DNA from: Candidatus Chlorobium masyuteum
GTDB lineage: Bacteria > Bacteroidota > Chlorobiia > Chlorobiales > Chlorobiaceae
Reading direction: 5' to 3'
Assembly: GCF_011601315.1 (NCBI RefSeq)
Contig: NZ_JAAORA010000002.1
Location: 248,001-312,000 of the forward strand
Length of the DNA stretch: 64,000 nt
Shown: positions 28,074 through 37,189 of the stretch, piece after piece
How positions within the stretch are numbered: position 1 is the first letter of the stretch
Layout: every line of letters begins with the position of its first letter
The notes under the pieces: generated by a model
What the model saw: the letters and a program-made list of their open reading frames with translations, nothing else
Databases searched by the model: none
Told to the model about the DNA's origin: nothing
Made by a program: the position numbers and the translations under genes

Positions 28074-29342
28074 GTGACCTATCAGGACGCGCTTGATTTT
28101 CTCTACCCGCTTCACCGGTTCGGCATAAAGCCGGGTCTTGACGTTGTGCGCTCGCTGCTTGATCACCTTGGTTCTCCCGAAAGACGTCTCGGTCTGGTGA
28201 TTCATATTGCCGGTACGAATGGAAAAGGGACCGTTGCCGCCGCTCTTGCATCAATATTCCAGGCTTCCGGCAAAAAAACCGCACTTTACACCTCTCCTCA
28301 TCTTGTTGATTTCAGTGAAAGAATGCGCATCAACGGTGAACCGATTCCCGGAGAGCGGGTGGCCTGTTACTGTTCACAGCTCAAAGAGCGAGCGGCCGAT
28401 ACTCCTTACACCTTTTTTGAAGCGACAACAGCGATAGCCTTTGCCTGGTTTGCTGATGAACAGGTTGATGTTTCCATTATCGAGACGGGCATGGGGGGGC
28501 GGCTTGATGCCACCAATATTCTGGATCCAGCCTATGCAGTTATTACAAGCATCGGGCTGGATCATACGGATTGGCTTGGAGAGACCCGCGCACTGATTGC
28601 GGAGGAAAAAGCGGCCATAATAAAAAAAGGGTGCAGGGTTTTTACTGCGGTTTCCGATCCTGAAGCTTTTCAGCCGATATCCTGGGTGGCTGGATTGCAT
28701 GAAGTATTGCTCTTTGTCGCAGGTCAGGATGCGGTCTGGAGTGTTCTCTGTGCCGAAGCAGGAGCGCTTCAGCTTGATCTCCGGACGGCTTCAGGGTATT
28801 ATCCGGCTCTTAAAGCGCCGCTGAGCGGATCGTTTCATGCCTCCAATGTAGCTCTTGCAGTGATGGTTGCCGAGGATGCCGGTGTTGCACCGGCATCTAT
28901 CTATGCAGGTCTTGAACAGCTTTTACGGACCGGTTACCGGGCAAGACTGGAGAAGATAGGAGTGCATCCCGCCGTGCTCCTTGATGTATCGCACAATTCC
29001 GATGGCATGCGCCAGACTGTCAATGCCATAGCTGATTTCCGGAGCGCATACCGGGCTGTACACGTTATTCTTGGTCTGGCTTCGGACAAGGATGCCGTTT
29101 CGGTTATCAGGGAGCTTACCCGTCTTGACTGCGATTTTTATCCGGTCAATATTCCCTCGGAACGTAGCGTTCCCGCAGAACAGCTTGCCCTGTTATGCGT
29201 TGATGAGGGCAATGAGGCAAAGGTGTTTAAAACAGGAGGTGAGGCGCTCGGGTATCTGAGGGAGTATTCGAAACCTGATGACCTGATTCTTGTGACCGGA
29301 TCATTTTATCTTGCAGGAGAGATTATTGCTTCAGGTTGCTGA
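28074..29342 (+). CDS. folC: Folylpolyglutamate synthase / dihydrofolate synthase
   Basis: A 422-residue Mur-ligase-fold enzyme adding glutamate to dihydropteroate and/or tetrahydrofolate. The P-loop AGTNGKGTVAAAL is at about residues 46-58; ETGMGGRLDATN and the SIGLDHTDWLG block follow, as does the C-terminal VILGLASDKD region. It uses a GTG start ten bases after ruvA. Both activities are usual for the family, but they cannot be separated by sequence reading. Confidence 0.93.
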   Translation: MTYQDALDFLYPLHRFGIKPGLDVVRSLLDHLGSPERRLGLVIHIAGTNGKGTVAAALASIFQASGKKTALYTSPHLVDFSERMRINGEPIPGERVACYCSQLKERAADTPYTFFEATTAIAFAWFADEQVDVSIIETGMGGRLDATNILDPAYAVITSIGLDHTDWLGETRALIAEEKAAIIKKGCRVFTAVSDPEAFQPISWVAGLHEVLLFVAGQDAVWSVLCAEAGALQLDLRTASGYYPALKAPLSGSFHASNVALAVMVAEDAGVAPASIYAGLEQLLRTGYRARLEKIGVHPAVLLDVSHNSDGMRQTVNAIADFRSAYRAVHVILGLASDKDAVSVIRELTRLDCDFYPVNIPSERSVPAEQLALLCVDEGNEAKVFKTGGEALGYLREYSKPDDLILVTGSFYLAGEIIASGC

Positions 29343-29662
29343 AGTGTGCCGCGGTTTGAAGAGAGTTTTTTTACGGAAAAAGTTTTATATTTTAGTCAAG
29401 CCACATAAATGCTTCATTTACCCAAGAGAGACATCCGTTTCATAATTCCTTGTTGTGATTATCCCTTTTTCAATTATAGAAAGTCTTCCCCTGTCATCTT
29501 CTTTTTCCCTGCTTTCATGTTGCATGAAAACGCGTTAAAGCTAACTCCCGTCGAAGATGCGTGGTTTTGACCATGATTGTGGATATACCGTCCGGATATG
29601 ACGGGCTATCCTCTTCTTTTCCTGTTTATTTTTTTGAATAACAAGCGTTGAATCCCATTACA
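29343..29662 (+). promoter_or_regulatory. Long pyrimidine-rich leader of rho
   Basis: The 320 bases between folC and rho hold no gene. They contain a perfect hairpin TTTCATG-TTG-CATGAAA (29513-29529), a C/T-rich stretch (about 29487-29515) and a CCGTC/GACGG hairpin near 29597-29613. Rho leaders often carry C-rich rut-like sites for autoregulation in other bacteria; that role here is inferred. Confidence 0.4.
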
Positions 29663-30952
29663 ATGTCGAACAATCCGGTTTTTAAAGGTCTGGACATCAA
29701 TATGCTCCAGAAAAAGAAAGTTTTTGAGCTGCATGCTTTAGCCAAAGAGATTGGTGTTACGGCGGCAGGGTTGCGGAAGGAGGAGCTGATTTTCAAGATT
29801 ATCGAAGCCCAGTCGCAGAAAAACAGCGATTCTGAAAGTGGCAATGTGATGGTCAATACCGGTGTTCTCCAGGTTATCCCGGAAGGGTACGGTTTTTTAC
29901 GCTCAGCCAACTACAACTACCTCTCCTCTCCTGATGATATATATGTCTCTCCTTCGCAAATCAAGCGCTTCAACATGCGTACCGGTGATACGGTATCCGG
30001 CCAGGTCCGGGCGCCGAAAGAGGGTGAGCGTTTCTTTGCACTGCTGAAGATCAACACCATAGACGGCAACGATCCCGAAATTACACGGGAGCGCCCCTAT
30101 TTTGAAAACCTCACCCCTCTTTTTCCCCGCGAACGGCTCAAGCTTGAAACCAAGCAGTCGGAATACTGCGGGCGGATTATGGATATTTTCACACCGATAG
30201 GAAAGGGACAGAGAGGCTTGATTGTTGCGCAGCCGAAAACCGGCAAGACCATGCTTCTGCAGATGATTGCCAATGCGATCATCAAAAATCATCCCGAGGT
30301 CTACCTTATTGTGCTGCTCATTGATGAACGCCCTGAAGAGGTGACCGATATGGCACGCAGTGTGCCTGCAGAGGTCGTCAGTTCAACGTTTGACGAGGAT
30401 CCTGAACGCCACGTCCTTGTGGCTGATATGGTACTGGAGAAGGCCAAGCGGCTTGTAGAGGTTGGCCGTGATGTTGTGGTGCTGCTCGACTCCATTACCA
30501 GGCTGGCACGGGCTCATAATACCATCATTCCACACTCCGGAAAAATTCTCTCCGGTGGTATTGATGCCAATGCGCTGACCAAACCCAAGCGCTTTTTCGG
30601 TGCAGCCCGTAATATTGAGGAGGGGGGCAGTCTTACTATTATAGCCACAGCACTTGTTGATACCGGTTCGCGTATGGATGATGTTATCTTTGAAGAGTTC
30701 AAGGGTACCGGTAATATGGAGCTTCTGCTTGATCGCCGCCTTTCCGAACGGCGGATATTTCCTTCCATTGATATTCTCCGTTCCGGCACCCGCAAGGAGG
30801 AGCTGCTCTTTTCACAGGAAGAGCTTTCCAGAACATGGCTTCTCAGAAAATATCTTGCCGACAAAAATCCGATCGAATGCATGGAGTTCATGCGCGAGAA
30901 AATGGCCGACACAAAGGACAACAAGGACTTTTTCAAATACATGAATGCATGA
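29663..30952 (+). CDS. rho: Transcription termination factor Rho
   Basis: A 429-residue hexameric RNA helicase. The N-terminal Rho_N helix ([20 protein letters not shown]), the cold-shock RNA-binding domain ([25 protein letters not shown]), Walker A ([12 protein letters not shown]), Walker B ([14 protein letters not shown]), Q-loop and R-loop blocks are all present, and the C terminus is standard. The ATG at 29663 is preferred; a TTG five codons upstream is the alternative. No inserted acidic or basic domain is seen, unlike actinobacterial or some Bacteroidota Rho. Confidence 0.96.
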   Translation: MSNNPVFKGLDINMLQKKKVFELHALAKEIGVTAAGLRKEELIFKIIEAQSQKNSDSESGNVMVNTGVLQVIPEGYGFLRSANYNYLSSPDDIYVSPSQIKRFNMRTGDTVSGQVRAPKEGERFFALLKINTIDGNDPEITRERPYFENLTPLFPRERLKLETKQSEYCGRIMDIFTPIGKGQRGLIVAQPKTGKTMLLQMIANAIIKNHPEVYLIVLLIDERPEEVTDMARSVPAEVVSSTFDEDPERHVLVADMVLEKAKRLVEVGRDVVVLLDSITRLARAHNTIIPHSGKILSGGIDANALTKPKRFFGAARNIEEGGSLTIIATALVDTGSRMDDVIFEEFKGTGNMELLLDRRLSERRIFPSIDILRSGTRKEELLFSQEELSRTWLLRKYLADKNPIECMEFMREKMADTKDNKDFFKYMNA

Positions 30953-31093
30953 TTGTGCTCTCAAGCCGGATGGGATCGTATGCAACACCATTATAAAAAA
31001 TGAATTACTGTTTAAGGATGAATTTGTATTTGCGCTTTTGAGAAAACTTCCTATATTATCTGCCTTTAAAACAAGTGGAAAGACATTTACTAC

Positions 31094-31201
31094 ATGCCCT
31101 GCGGAAAAAAAAGAAAACGTCATAAAATGGCGGTACACAAGCGCAAAAAGATGCGCCGTAAGAACCGGCACAAGAAGCGCTTGAGATACCAGAACAAATA
31201 A
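31094..31201 (+). CDS. AURKAIP1/COX24 (mS38/bS22-type) small basic protein
   Basis: A 35-residue protein, MPCGKKRKRHKMAVHKRKKM followed by RRKNRHKKRLRYQNK. More than half the residues are Lys, Arg or His. The pattern GKKRKRHKM-x-x-HKRKKxxRKNRHKKR is that of the AURKAIP1/COX24 domain, the mitochondrial mS38 ribosomal protein, whose bacterial relatives bind the small-subunit decoding region. It is too short for most gene callers. It lies 141 bases after rho and 32 bases before tRNA-Lys. Confidence 0.8.
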   Translation: MPCGKKRKRHKMAVHKRKKMRRKNRHKKRLRYQNK

Positions 31202-31233
31202 GTTCCGGTACGTCTGTACTTTTGTTATTGGTT

Positions 31234-31306
31234 GAGAATATAGCTCAGTCGGTAGAGCATCTGCCTTTTAAGCAGAGGGTCGAAGGTTCGAGTCCTTCTA
31301 TTCTCA
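31234..31306 (+). tRNA. tRNA-Lys (anticodon TTT)
   Basis: A full cloverleaf: acceptor GAGAATA/TATTCTC, D-arm with AGCTCAGTCGGTAGAGC, anticodon stem TCTGC/GCAGA around loop CTTTTAA with anticodon TTT, T-arm GGTTCGAGTCC, and discriminator A. CCA is not encoded. Confidence 0.95.
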
Positions 31307-31339
31307 CTGATGTGTATTGTTATTTCTGGATTTTGACAA

Positions 31340-31421
31340 GCCCGAGTGGTGAAACTGGTAGACACACTATCTTGAGGGGGTAGCGCCGAAAGGTGTAGGA
31401 GTTCGAATCTCCTCTCGGGCA
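31340..31421 (+). tRNA. tRNA-Leu (anticodon GAG)
   Basis: A class II tRNA with a long variable arm: acceptor GCCCGAG/CTCGGGC, anticodon stem CTATC/GGTAG around loop TTGAGGG with anticodon GAG, variable arm, T-arm GGAGTTCGAATCTCC and discriminator A. It lies 33 bases after tRNA-Lys. Confidence 0.93.
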
Positions 31422-31434
31422 CTTGTTAATCATT

Positions 31435-31461
31435 AAAGCCGCGTTTTCGCGGCTTTTTTTT
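31435..31461 (+). terminator. Intrinsic terminator after the tRNA pair
   Basis: Stem AAGCCGCG / CGCGGCTT with a TTTT loop is followed by eight T residues, 14 bases after tRNA-Leu. A canonical rho-independent terminator. Confidence 0.92.
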
Positions 31462-31558
31462 TGCATTTTTTCTTCTCCTTCGCTCGTATTTTGTCTATAC
31501 AGAACCATCTCAAGGAAGATCGTTCTGTTCTAACAGTCAGGAATCAAGGGAACCCATC

Positions 31559-32314
31559 ATGAATATTGCTGTATGTCTCTGTCAGGTGCCTGATAGTGCG
31601 TCGGTTATCGGTTTTGCTGACGGAGCATTAGACCGTTCGAGAATCAACGAGGTTATGAATCCATACGATGAGTATGCCCTTGAGGAAGCGGTGTGCCTTA
31701 AAGAGCGTATTGCGGGGAGTTTGGTAACCGTCTTCACTGTTGCTCCTTTGTCGGCTAAAGATATGCTGCGAAAAGCGCTTGCACTGGGAGCCGACCGGGC
31801 AGTTCTCGTGAGTGCAGCTGAACCCTCTGATCCCTATTTTACAGCCCTGCAACTGAAGAGTGCGCTGATGGAATTTTATGAAGGGATTTTACCCGACCTT
31901 GTTTTTTGCGGAAAAAGCTCTACCGACTTTCAGAGTGCAGAGGTTCCTTCAATGCTCGGAGCATTGCTGGGTATAGCATCGGTAAGCGGCGTTACCTCTC
32001 TGAATGTTTCGGGTGAGCATCTGCATCTTGAGCGGGAGATTGAGGGTGGTGTTGAGCAGATTGAGCTTCACTATCCGGTCGTGATCAGTGCCGAAAAAGG
32101 GTTGAATCAGCCCCGGAAAACAACGGTCAAGGCCGTCATGGAGGCCAGGAAAAAGCCGATAGATCTTTTAGCCGTGTCGGTTGACGGGGCTCCTCTGGTT
32201 CTCGTGAGTGACTTTAAAGCTCTTGAACGAAAAAAAGTATGCCGATTTGCAGAGGATGAAAAAGAGCTGGTACTGCTCCTCTCCAATGAATGTTCTCTTT
32301 TTTCGGCTGATTAA
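31559..32314 (+). CDS. etfB: Electron transfer flavoprotein, beta subunit
   Basis: A 251-residue subunit of the soluble heterodimeric flavoprotein that carries electrons between dehydrogenases and quinone or ferredoxin systems. It shows the beta-subunit core: VCLCQVPDS, NPYDEYALEEAV, and the AMP-binding signature region VTSLNVSGEHLHLEREIEGG. The next gene encodes the alpha subunit 12 bases later. No acyl-CoA dehydrogenase or FixC-like partner lies nearby, so the electron partner is unknown. Confidence 0.9.
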   Translation: MNIAVCLCQVPDSASVIGFADGALDRSRINEVMNPYDEYALEEAVCLKERIAGSLVTVFTVAPLSAKDMLRKALALGADRAVLVSAAEPSDPYFTALQLKSALMEFYEGILPDLVFCGKSSTDFQSAEVPSMLGALLGIASVSGVTSLNVSGEHLHLEREIEGGVEQIELHYPVVISAEKGLNQPRKTTVKAVMEARKKPIDLLAVSVDGAPLVLVSDFKALERKKVCRFAEDEKELVLLLSNECSLFSAD

Positions 32315-32326
32315 TAAACCGTTACA

Positions 32327-33313
32327 ATGACAAGATTTCTGGTGTTTCTGGAGCAAAGGGAGGGGGTTCTGAAAAAATCCTCTATTGATGCATGGAACAG
32401 GGTTCAGGAGATCGCGGCTTTATCTGCGGGTGCAATGGTGACCGGTCTTATTGCCGGCCCGGTGGACAGGCAGCCGATTGGCGATCTCCTTGCCGGAGAC
32501 GGGGTCGTTTATCATGCAAATGAAGAGTTGCTCCGCCCGTACCGGCAGGAATTCTATACCCGTCTTGTTACCTCGCTGATCAAGCAGGAGAGTATTTCCG
32601 CACTCTTTTTTGCCGATTCATCTCTAAGCAGGGATCTGGCACCTCGACTTTCAGTCTTGCTTAAGGCTTCACTGCTCTCGGGAGATCTCCTTTTCAACCG
32701 GCAGGGGCATCCTGACGGTTCTTTCCGTCCGGTTTATTCGGGTCTGGCCACAGCTTCGTTCTTACCGCAGCGAAATATCACCATCTATAATCTTTCGCCT
32801 TCCCGGGGAATGGTCACCCGCTCTTCTGCCGACGGCACAATTCAGGTGCTGCCGATAGAGCTGCATCAACAAAGCAGCGATAACCTTCTTGCTGAAGTTC
32901 GCAGGATTGTTCTTCGCCAGAACAGCCTTGATATTGCCGAAGCCGGTATAATTGTTGCCGGAGGCAGAGGAATGGGGAGCAGCGCGGGCTTTGCCCTGCT
33001 TGAAGAGCTTGCAGCTCTTCTTGGCGGAGCAGTCGGCGCCAGCCGATTTGCTGTTGATGAAGGGTGGCGACCCCATGCTGAGCAGATAGGTCAGACCGGC
33101 AAAACGGTTGCGCCGCAACTCTATTTTGCCTGTGGAGTCTCCGGTGCTCCCCAGCATCTGGCAGGAGTTGCATCATCGGCAATAGTGGTGGCCATCAACA
33201 GTGATCATGATGCGCCTGTTTTTCAGGTTGCAGATTTTGGTATTGTGGGTGATGTGCATCTTGTGCTTCCAAAACTGATCGAAGCGCTAAAGGAATTTTT
33301 GAAGAAGAAATGA
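32327..33313 (+). CDS. etfA: Electron transfer flavoprotein, alpha subunit
   Basis: A 328-residue partner of EtfB. The C-terminal FAD-binding domain carries the alpha signature: GGRGMGSSAGFALLEELAALLGGAVGASR, then GQTGKTVAPQLYFACGVSGAPQHLAG, and INSDHDAPVFQVADFGIVGD. This is the normal EtfA layout for electron transfer. Together with etfB it forms a two-gene operon behind its own upstream gap after the tRNA terminator. Confidence 0.93.
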   Translation: MTRFLVFLEQREGVLKKSSIDAWNRVQEIAALSAGAMVTGLIAGPVDRQPIGDLLAGDGVVYHANEELLRPYRQEFYTRLVTSLIKQESISALFFADSSLSRDLAPRLSVLLKASLLSGDLLFNRQGHPDGSFRPVYSGLATASFLPQRNITIYNLSPSRGMVTRSSADGTIQVLPIELHQQSSDNLLAEVRRIVLRQNSLDIAEAGIIVAGGRGMGSSAGFALLEELAALLGGAVGASRFAVDEGWRPHAEQIGQTGKTVAPQLYFACGVSGAPQHLAGVASSAIVVAINSDHDAPVFQVADFGIVGDVHLVLPKLIEALKEFLKKK

Positions 33314-33393
33314 TTAACTGTACCTTATGGTTAATAAATACCCGGATACGCTTTTCATTTGCGGGTATAACGTAAAATATCTTTTGTAAGCCG

Positions 33394-33987
33394 ATGCGTA
33401 AACTTCAGGTAGATATTCTCGGACTTTCTACCAGTCCCCATACCAATGGAGCATATGCCCTCATTCTTTATGAGTTGGAGGGAAAGCGCAAGCTTCCAAT
33501 TATTATTGGCGGGTTTGAAGCACAGGCCATTGCATTGAAACTTGAAAACATAAAACCCCCGCGTCCCTTTACTCACGATCTTTTCAAAAATATAGCCGAT
33601 GCATTTCATCTGCACGTCAATGAAATCATTATTGATGAGCTGCATAATGAAACCTTTTATGCCAAGGTTGTCTGTGAGGTAAATGGTGAAGTGCATGAAA
33701 TCGACGCCCGCCCGAGTGATGCCATTGCTATTGCGGTGAGGTTCAATGCCCCCCTTTTTGTTACCGAAGAGATTATGAATGAGGCCGGTATAAGAGAGGA
33801 GCAGAAGGAGGAGGGAGAAGAGGAGATTCCGGCTGAAGCCGAAGAGGAGATGCCGCTGGTATCGTCAAGTCTGGATGCACGGCTTGATGAACTTCAGAAT
33901 GCGCTTAATGAAGCGATCAGCAATGAGAACTATGAAGAGGCGGCAAGACTTCGTGATGAACTGTCGCGCCTGAAAAGCAGCTCTTGA
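33394..33987 (+). CDS. Bifunctional nuclease family protein with UVR motif
   Basis: A 197-residue protein of the BFN/DUF151 family. The N-terminal 140 residues hold the family core: LPIIIGGFEAQAIALKLE and the conserved IDARPSDAIAIAVRFNAPLFV. The C terminus (RLDELQNALNEAISNENYEEAARLRDEL) is a UvrB/UvrC-type UVR motif, an arrangement common in Bacteroidota and Chlorobi. Plant and bacterial members have nuclease activity in published work. It has its own upstream gap with an ATACCCG/CGGGTAT hairpin. Confidence 0.87.
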   Translation: MRKLQVDILGLSTSPHTNGAYALILYELEGKRKLPIIIGGFEAQAIALKLENIKPPRPFTHDLFKNIADAFHLHVNEIIIDELHNETFYAKVVCEVNGEVHEIDARPSDAIAIAVRFNAPLFVTEEIMNEAGIREEQKEEGEEEIPAEAEEEMPLVSSSLDARLDELQNALNEAISNENYEEAARLRDELSRLKSSS

Positions 33988-34007
33988 GATGGTATGTTTT
34001 TTTTGAA

Positions 34008-34037
34008 AAAAAAAGGAGGCTCGAAGCCTCCTTTTTC
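34008..34037. terminator. Bidirectional intrinsic terminator
   Basis: The stem AAAAAGGAGGCT / AGCCTCCTTTTT with a short CGA loop has A-runs on one side and T-runs on the other, so it can terminate both the nuclease gene (+) and the outer membrane protein gene (-). Confidence 0.9.
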
Positions 34038-34054
34038 AAGTTCATCTGTTCAGA

Positions 34055-34561
34055 TCAGAAGCTTACCCGAAGTCCAAGCAGAATACTGTTGCTTGAAAGT
34101 GCCGGATTGTCAACGGTTGTAAAGTAGCGATACCGTGCATCAAGCTTTACCTTGTCACCGATGGGAGCGGCAAGGCCGGCACCAAACTGGTATGCAAGGT
34201 TGGTATTGCTGCTACCCACAAAAGCAGTTGAAGCTTCAGCCACACCAAGTCCACCGGTTGCATAGAGATCAACACCGCCAAGGTCGAAATCAAAGTAGCC
34301 ATTGCCCATGAGTGTAGCAACTTTCACATCGTCTGTGTTGGCTTTATAGCCGTTACTCTGATAGCCTACTTCAGCCTCAACCCGGTTGCTTCCGTAGTCA
34401 CATCCAAGAGCAGCTGTTGCTGCCAGACCGGTGTCCAATAAGCCGCTGTTAATTTTCGAAGCGCCACCGAAAATGCTTACATACCTGTCAGCAGCCAGAG
34501 CAGGTGCAGCCGAAAGAGTAAATCCCAAAGCTGCGATAAGCAGTGAATAAGTTTTCTTCAT
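34055..34561 (-). CDS. Small outer membrane beta-barrel protein
   Basis: A 168-residue secreted protein starting at the ATG at 34561, which has a GGAGAAG ribosome-binding site; longer readings add an unlikely leader. Signal peptide: MKKTYSLLIAALGFTLSAAP, cleaved near ALAAD. The mature part is a series of alternating amphipathic beta strands (eight-stranded OmpA/OmpX-like barrel expected) ending in SILLGLRVSF, with the terminal Phe typical of BAM substrates. It lies beside bamA. Function, structural or adhesive, is unknown. Confidence 0.85.
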   Translation of the reverse strand: MKKTYSLLIAALGFTLSAAPALAADRYVSIFGGASKINSGLLDTGLAATAALGCDYGSNRVEAEVGYQSNGYKANTDDVKVATLMGNGYFDFDLGGVDLYATGGLGVAEASTAFVGSSNTNLAYQFGAGLAAPIGDKVKLDARYRYFTTVDNPALSSNSILLGLRVSF

Positions 34562-34676
34562 CTTCTCTCCTGTGTATTTGGTTAAATTTCCGTACCGTAT
34601 CATACTATAGAACATAGCTTAAATATATATAGTTCACTTTAATTTACAAATTACAGAAATATGATCATAGTTAATT

Positions 34677-37166
34677 TCATTCATTTGCCGTGCCGAAGCT
34701 GAAGAGGAGGCCCCATCCCTGTTTTGTCTTTGCCGGAATGCTTTTAACGGCATCAAATCCGTAACCGTAATCAAGACCTATCTGCCCGATAACCGGCAGG
34801 TAGAGTCGCAGGCCAAGTCCGGCAGATTTTTTCAGATCTGAAAAATTCACTTCCCCTTTGGAACGCCATAGGTTACCCGCCTCAACAAATGCAAGGCCAT
34901 AGATACTTACCGATTGCGACATGGTAATAGGGTAACGCACTTCCGAAGAGAATTTGGAATAAATCTTTCCGGCATAGAGGGTGGAACTGGAGCTGGTGCT
35001 GCCGAGAGGGGAACCAAGACTCCGGTCGTCATATCCCCTGAGCGGGATGGTAGGAAGGTTGGACATACCGCTGCCTCCCATATAGAAATATTCAGTATAG
35101 GGGATATAGTCACTGTCACTGAATGTTGAGAGGTAGCCGTGCTGAGAGGAGAGGTTCAGCACCAGTTTTTTTGAGATCGGGAAGAACCAGCTGGAGTTCA
35201 CCGATAATTTATAGAAATCAACCGAACCCGGAAGCGGGCCTCCGGCGAGCTGCGCCGTGAAGATATTTTTACTTCCCTTTCGGGGATAGATCGGGCTGTC
35301 GATACTGTTGCGGCCAAAAGTCTGCGTTATGGAATACTCATTGGCTTCTGTCGGGGCATCTGCAGGCAGATCGATAAAACTGAGAAATCCCCCTTTGCTG
35401 TTCAGATATTTCAGCTTCCAGTTGATGGAGAAATAGTCGTCAGGCCAGGTCAGTCGTCTTCCGACAGAGAGTGTTGTACCCAACTGGTCAATGACCGTCG
35501 GGTTGTCGACGCTGTCATCGGTATAATCGTATGCACTATGGGTTTTGAAGGCTGAAAACCCTACGTTTGTGGGGCCGCCGAATGCCCATGGTTCAGAAAA
35601 TGAGAGGCTTAGCGTGTTATAATTGTAGCTGCCAAACTGCCATTGCAGTCCGAGCTTCTGCCCGTCACCGTGCGGCAGGGGGTTGTAGGCTTGCGGGTTG
35701 AAGATATCCTTCAGGGAGAAGTTATTGAAGGTGACACCAAGTGCGCCGGTGAAGCCGGTGTTCCCGTATCCTACCGAAGCGTTGAAGGTGTCGGTCTGCT
35801 TTTCCGTTACATTGTAGGTCAAATCAACCGTGTTGTTTTCCGGGTTCTGCTGAACGTCCGGTGATATCCGGTCCGGCTCAAAGTAGTTGAGCATGTTGAG
35901 CTCCCGGATACTGCGCACCACATTACTGCGGCTGAACATATCTCCCGGTATCGTGTAGAGCTCACGGCGGATCACATGGTCCTTCGTTTTGCTGTTGCCT
36001 TTAATGTTGACGGTATTCAGCTGGAACTGCTCCCCCTCCCGTAACGAGATCGCCAGATCTACGGAGTCGGGTTTTACAACCTTTTCGTCAAGTTTTGCAT
36101 TGAATGCCAGATAGCCGCGATCCAGATAGAGTGAACTGATATCACTGTTATCCTGAGAATAATTCAGCCGTTCCTGAATCATTCTGGCATTGTAGACATC
36201 ACCCTTTTTGATCCTGAAGTTGTTGTTGAGTATTGCTGTGGTGGCAAAATCCTTGGTGTTTCCACTCCATGTAATGTTGCGGATAGAGTATTTGCGGCCC
36301 TCTTCAAGAAAAATGTCAAGAAATACCCCTTTTTTATCAGCGGTGTAGCTGAGCGAATCACGTAGAATTCTTACATCACGATAGCCGTTGTTGCGATAAA
36401 ACTCTTCGAGAAGGTTCTTGTCATCGCTGAATTTATCCTTGTCAAGCTTTGGTGCGCCGAAGATTTTACGCCACCAGGAGTTCTGGGAAGTCTCCTTGAA
36501 CACCCCTTTCAGTTTATTCTGGCTGAAAGCTGTGTTGCCATGAAAGGTTATTTTTTCTATAGCTACCTTTGACCCCTCACTTATTGTAAAGTGGGCGGCC
36601 ACATGATTTTTGCCATTATCCTTCAAAGTAAACTCTGCACCGGCGGTCAGATAGCCCTTTGTGGCATAGAGCTTTTCGATCTTATTTGCCGCAGTCAGCA
36701 GATCCTGCTCGCTGATTTTCTGACCCGCTACAAGAGCGGTTTTGGTAAGCAGTTCATCACTTTTGTACTTTCTGTTTCCCTCAAAGGTTACCTTATCAAG
36801 AATCCGCAGTTCATGTACCGTAAATTTGAGGGAGATCCTGCCCTGGCCGAGATCGTTTTTTTCAACACTGATATCGCTGAAGCGCTGGAGCTGCCAGAGG
36901 TACTGCATTGCTCCGGAGAGTTCCGTTCCGGGTATGGTGATCCGGTCATTGACCTTGACCGGAAGGCTTGCAGTTAACTCCTGTTCACTCAGTGTCTCCA
37001 GTCCGACAAAAGATATTTTTGCTACTGTGAACGAATTCTGTTTTGCTTCAATGGCTTTAGCCGGTTCAGTAACCTTTGTGCGTGTTTTTGCCTCAACAGT
37101 ATTAACAGTAAAATTTAATGCAAGGGCCGTCAGAACTAACGTTATCAGTGGTTGCGTTTTTTTCAT
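34677..37166 (-). CDS. bamA: Outer membrane protein assembly factor BamA
   Basis: An 829-residue essential outer membrane insertase. A signal peptide (MKKTQPLITLVLTALALNFT) is followed by five POTRA domains (about 45-440; each shows the strand pattern such as FVGLETLSEQEL, VTFEGNRKYKSDEL, ITFHGNTAFSQNKL, ITWSGNTKDFATTAI, VNIKGNSKTKDHVI) and a C-terminal 16-strand barrel with the lid motif region LPLRGYDDRSLG (VRGF-like, here LRGY). The ATG at 37166 is preferred over a TTG six codons upstream. It follows uppS on the same strand. Confidence 0.94.
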   Translation of the reverse strand: MKKTQPLITLVLTALALNFTVNTVEAKTRTKVTEPAKAIEAKQNSFTVAKISFVGLETLSEQELTASLPVKVNDRITIPGTELSGAMQYLWQLQRFSDISVEKNDLGQGRISLKFTVHELRILDKVTFEGNRKYKSDELLTKTALVAGQKISEQDLLTAANKIEKLYATKGYLTAGAEFTLKDNGKNHVAAHFTISEGSKVAIEKITFHGNTAFSQNKLKGVFKETSQNSWWRKIFGAPKLDKDKFSDDKNLLEEFYRNNGYRDVRILRDSLSYTADKKGVFLDIFLEEGRKYSIRNITWSGNTKDFATTAILNNNFRIKKGDVYNARMIQERLNYSQDNSDISSLYLDRGYLAFNAKLDEKVVKPDSVDLAISLREGEQFQLNTVNIKGNSKTKDHVIRRELYTIPGDMFSRSNVVRSIRELNMLNYFEPDRISPDVQQNPENNTVDLTYNVTEKQTDTFNASVGYGNTGFTGALGVTFNNFSLKDIFNPQAYNPLPHGDGQKLGLQWQFGSYNYNTLSLSFSEPWAFGGPTNVGFSAFKTHSAYDYTDDSVDNPTVIDQLGTTLSVGRRLTWPDDYFSINWKLKYLNSKGGFLSFIDLPADAPTEANEYSITQTFGRNSIDSPIYPRKGSKNIFTAQLAGGPLPGSVDFYKLSVNSSWFFPISKKLVLNLSSQHGYLSTFSDSDYIPYTEYFYMGGSGMSNLPTIPLRGYDDRSLGSPLGSTSSSSTLYAGKIYSKFSSEVRYPITMSQSVSIYGLAFVEAGNLWRSKGEVNFSDLKKSAGLGLRLYLPVIGQIGLDYGYGFDAVKSIPAKTKQGWGLLFSFGTANE

Positions 37167-37189
37167 GAAGTACGTAGGTATCAATCCTT

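Noticed and set aside
30945-31184. 79-residue frame after rho
   Set aside because: It overlaps the end of rho and the 35-residue ribosomal-type gene in another frame; the latter is the convincing one.
31225-31508. Two minus-strand frames over the tRNA pair
   Set aside because: They are antisense to well-formed tRNA-Lys and tRNA-Leu genes and the terminator.
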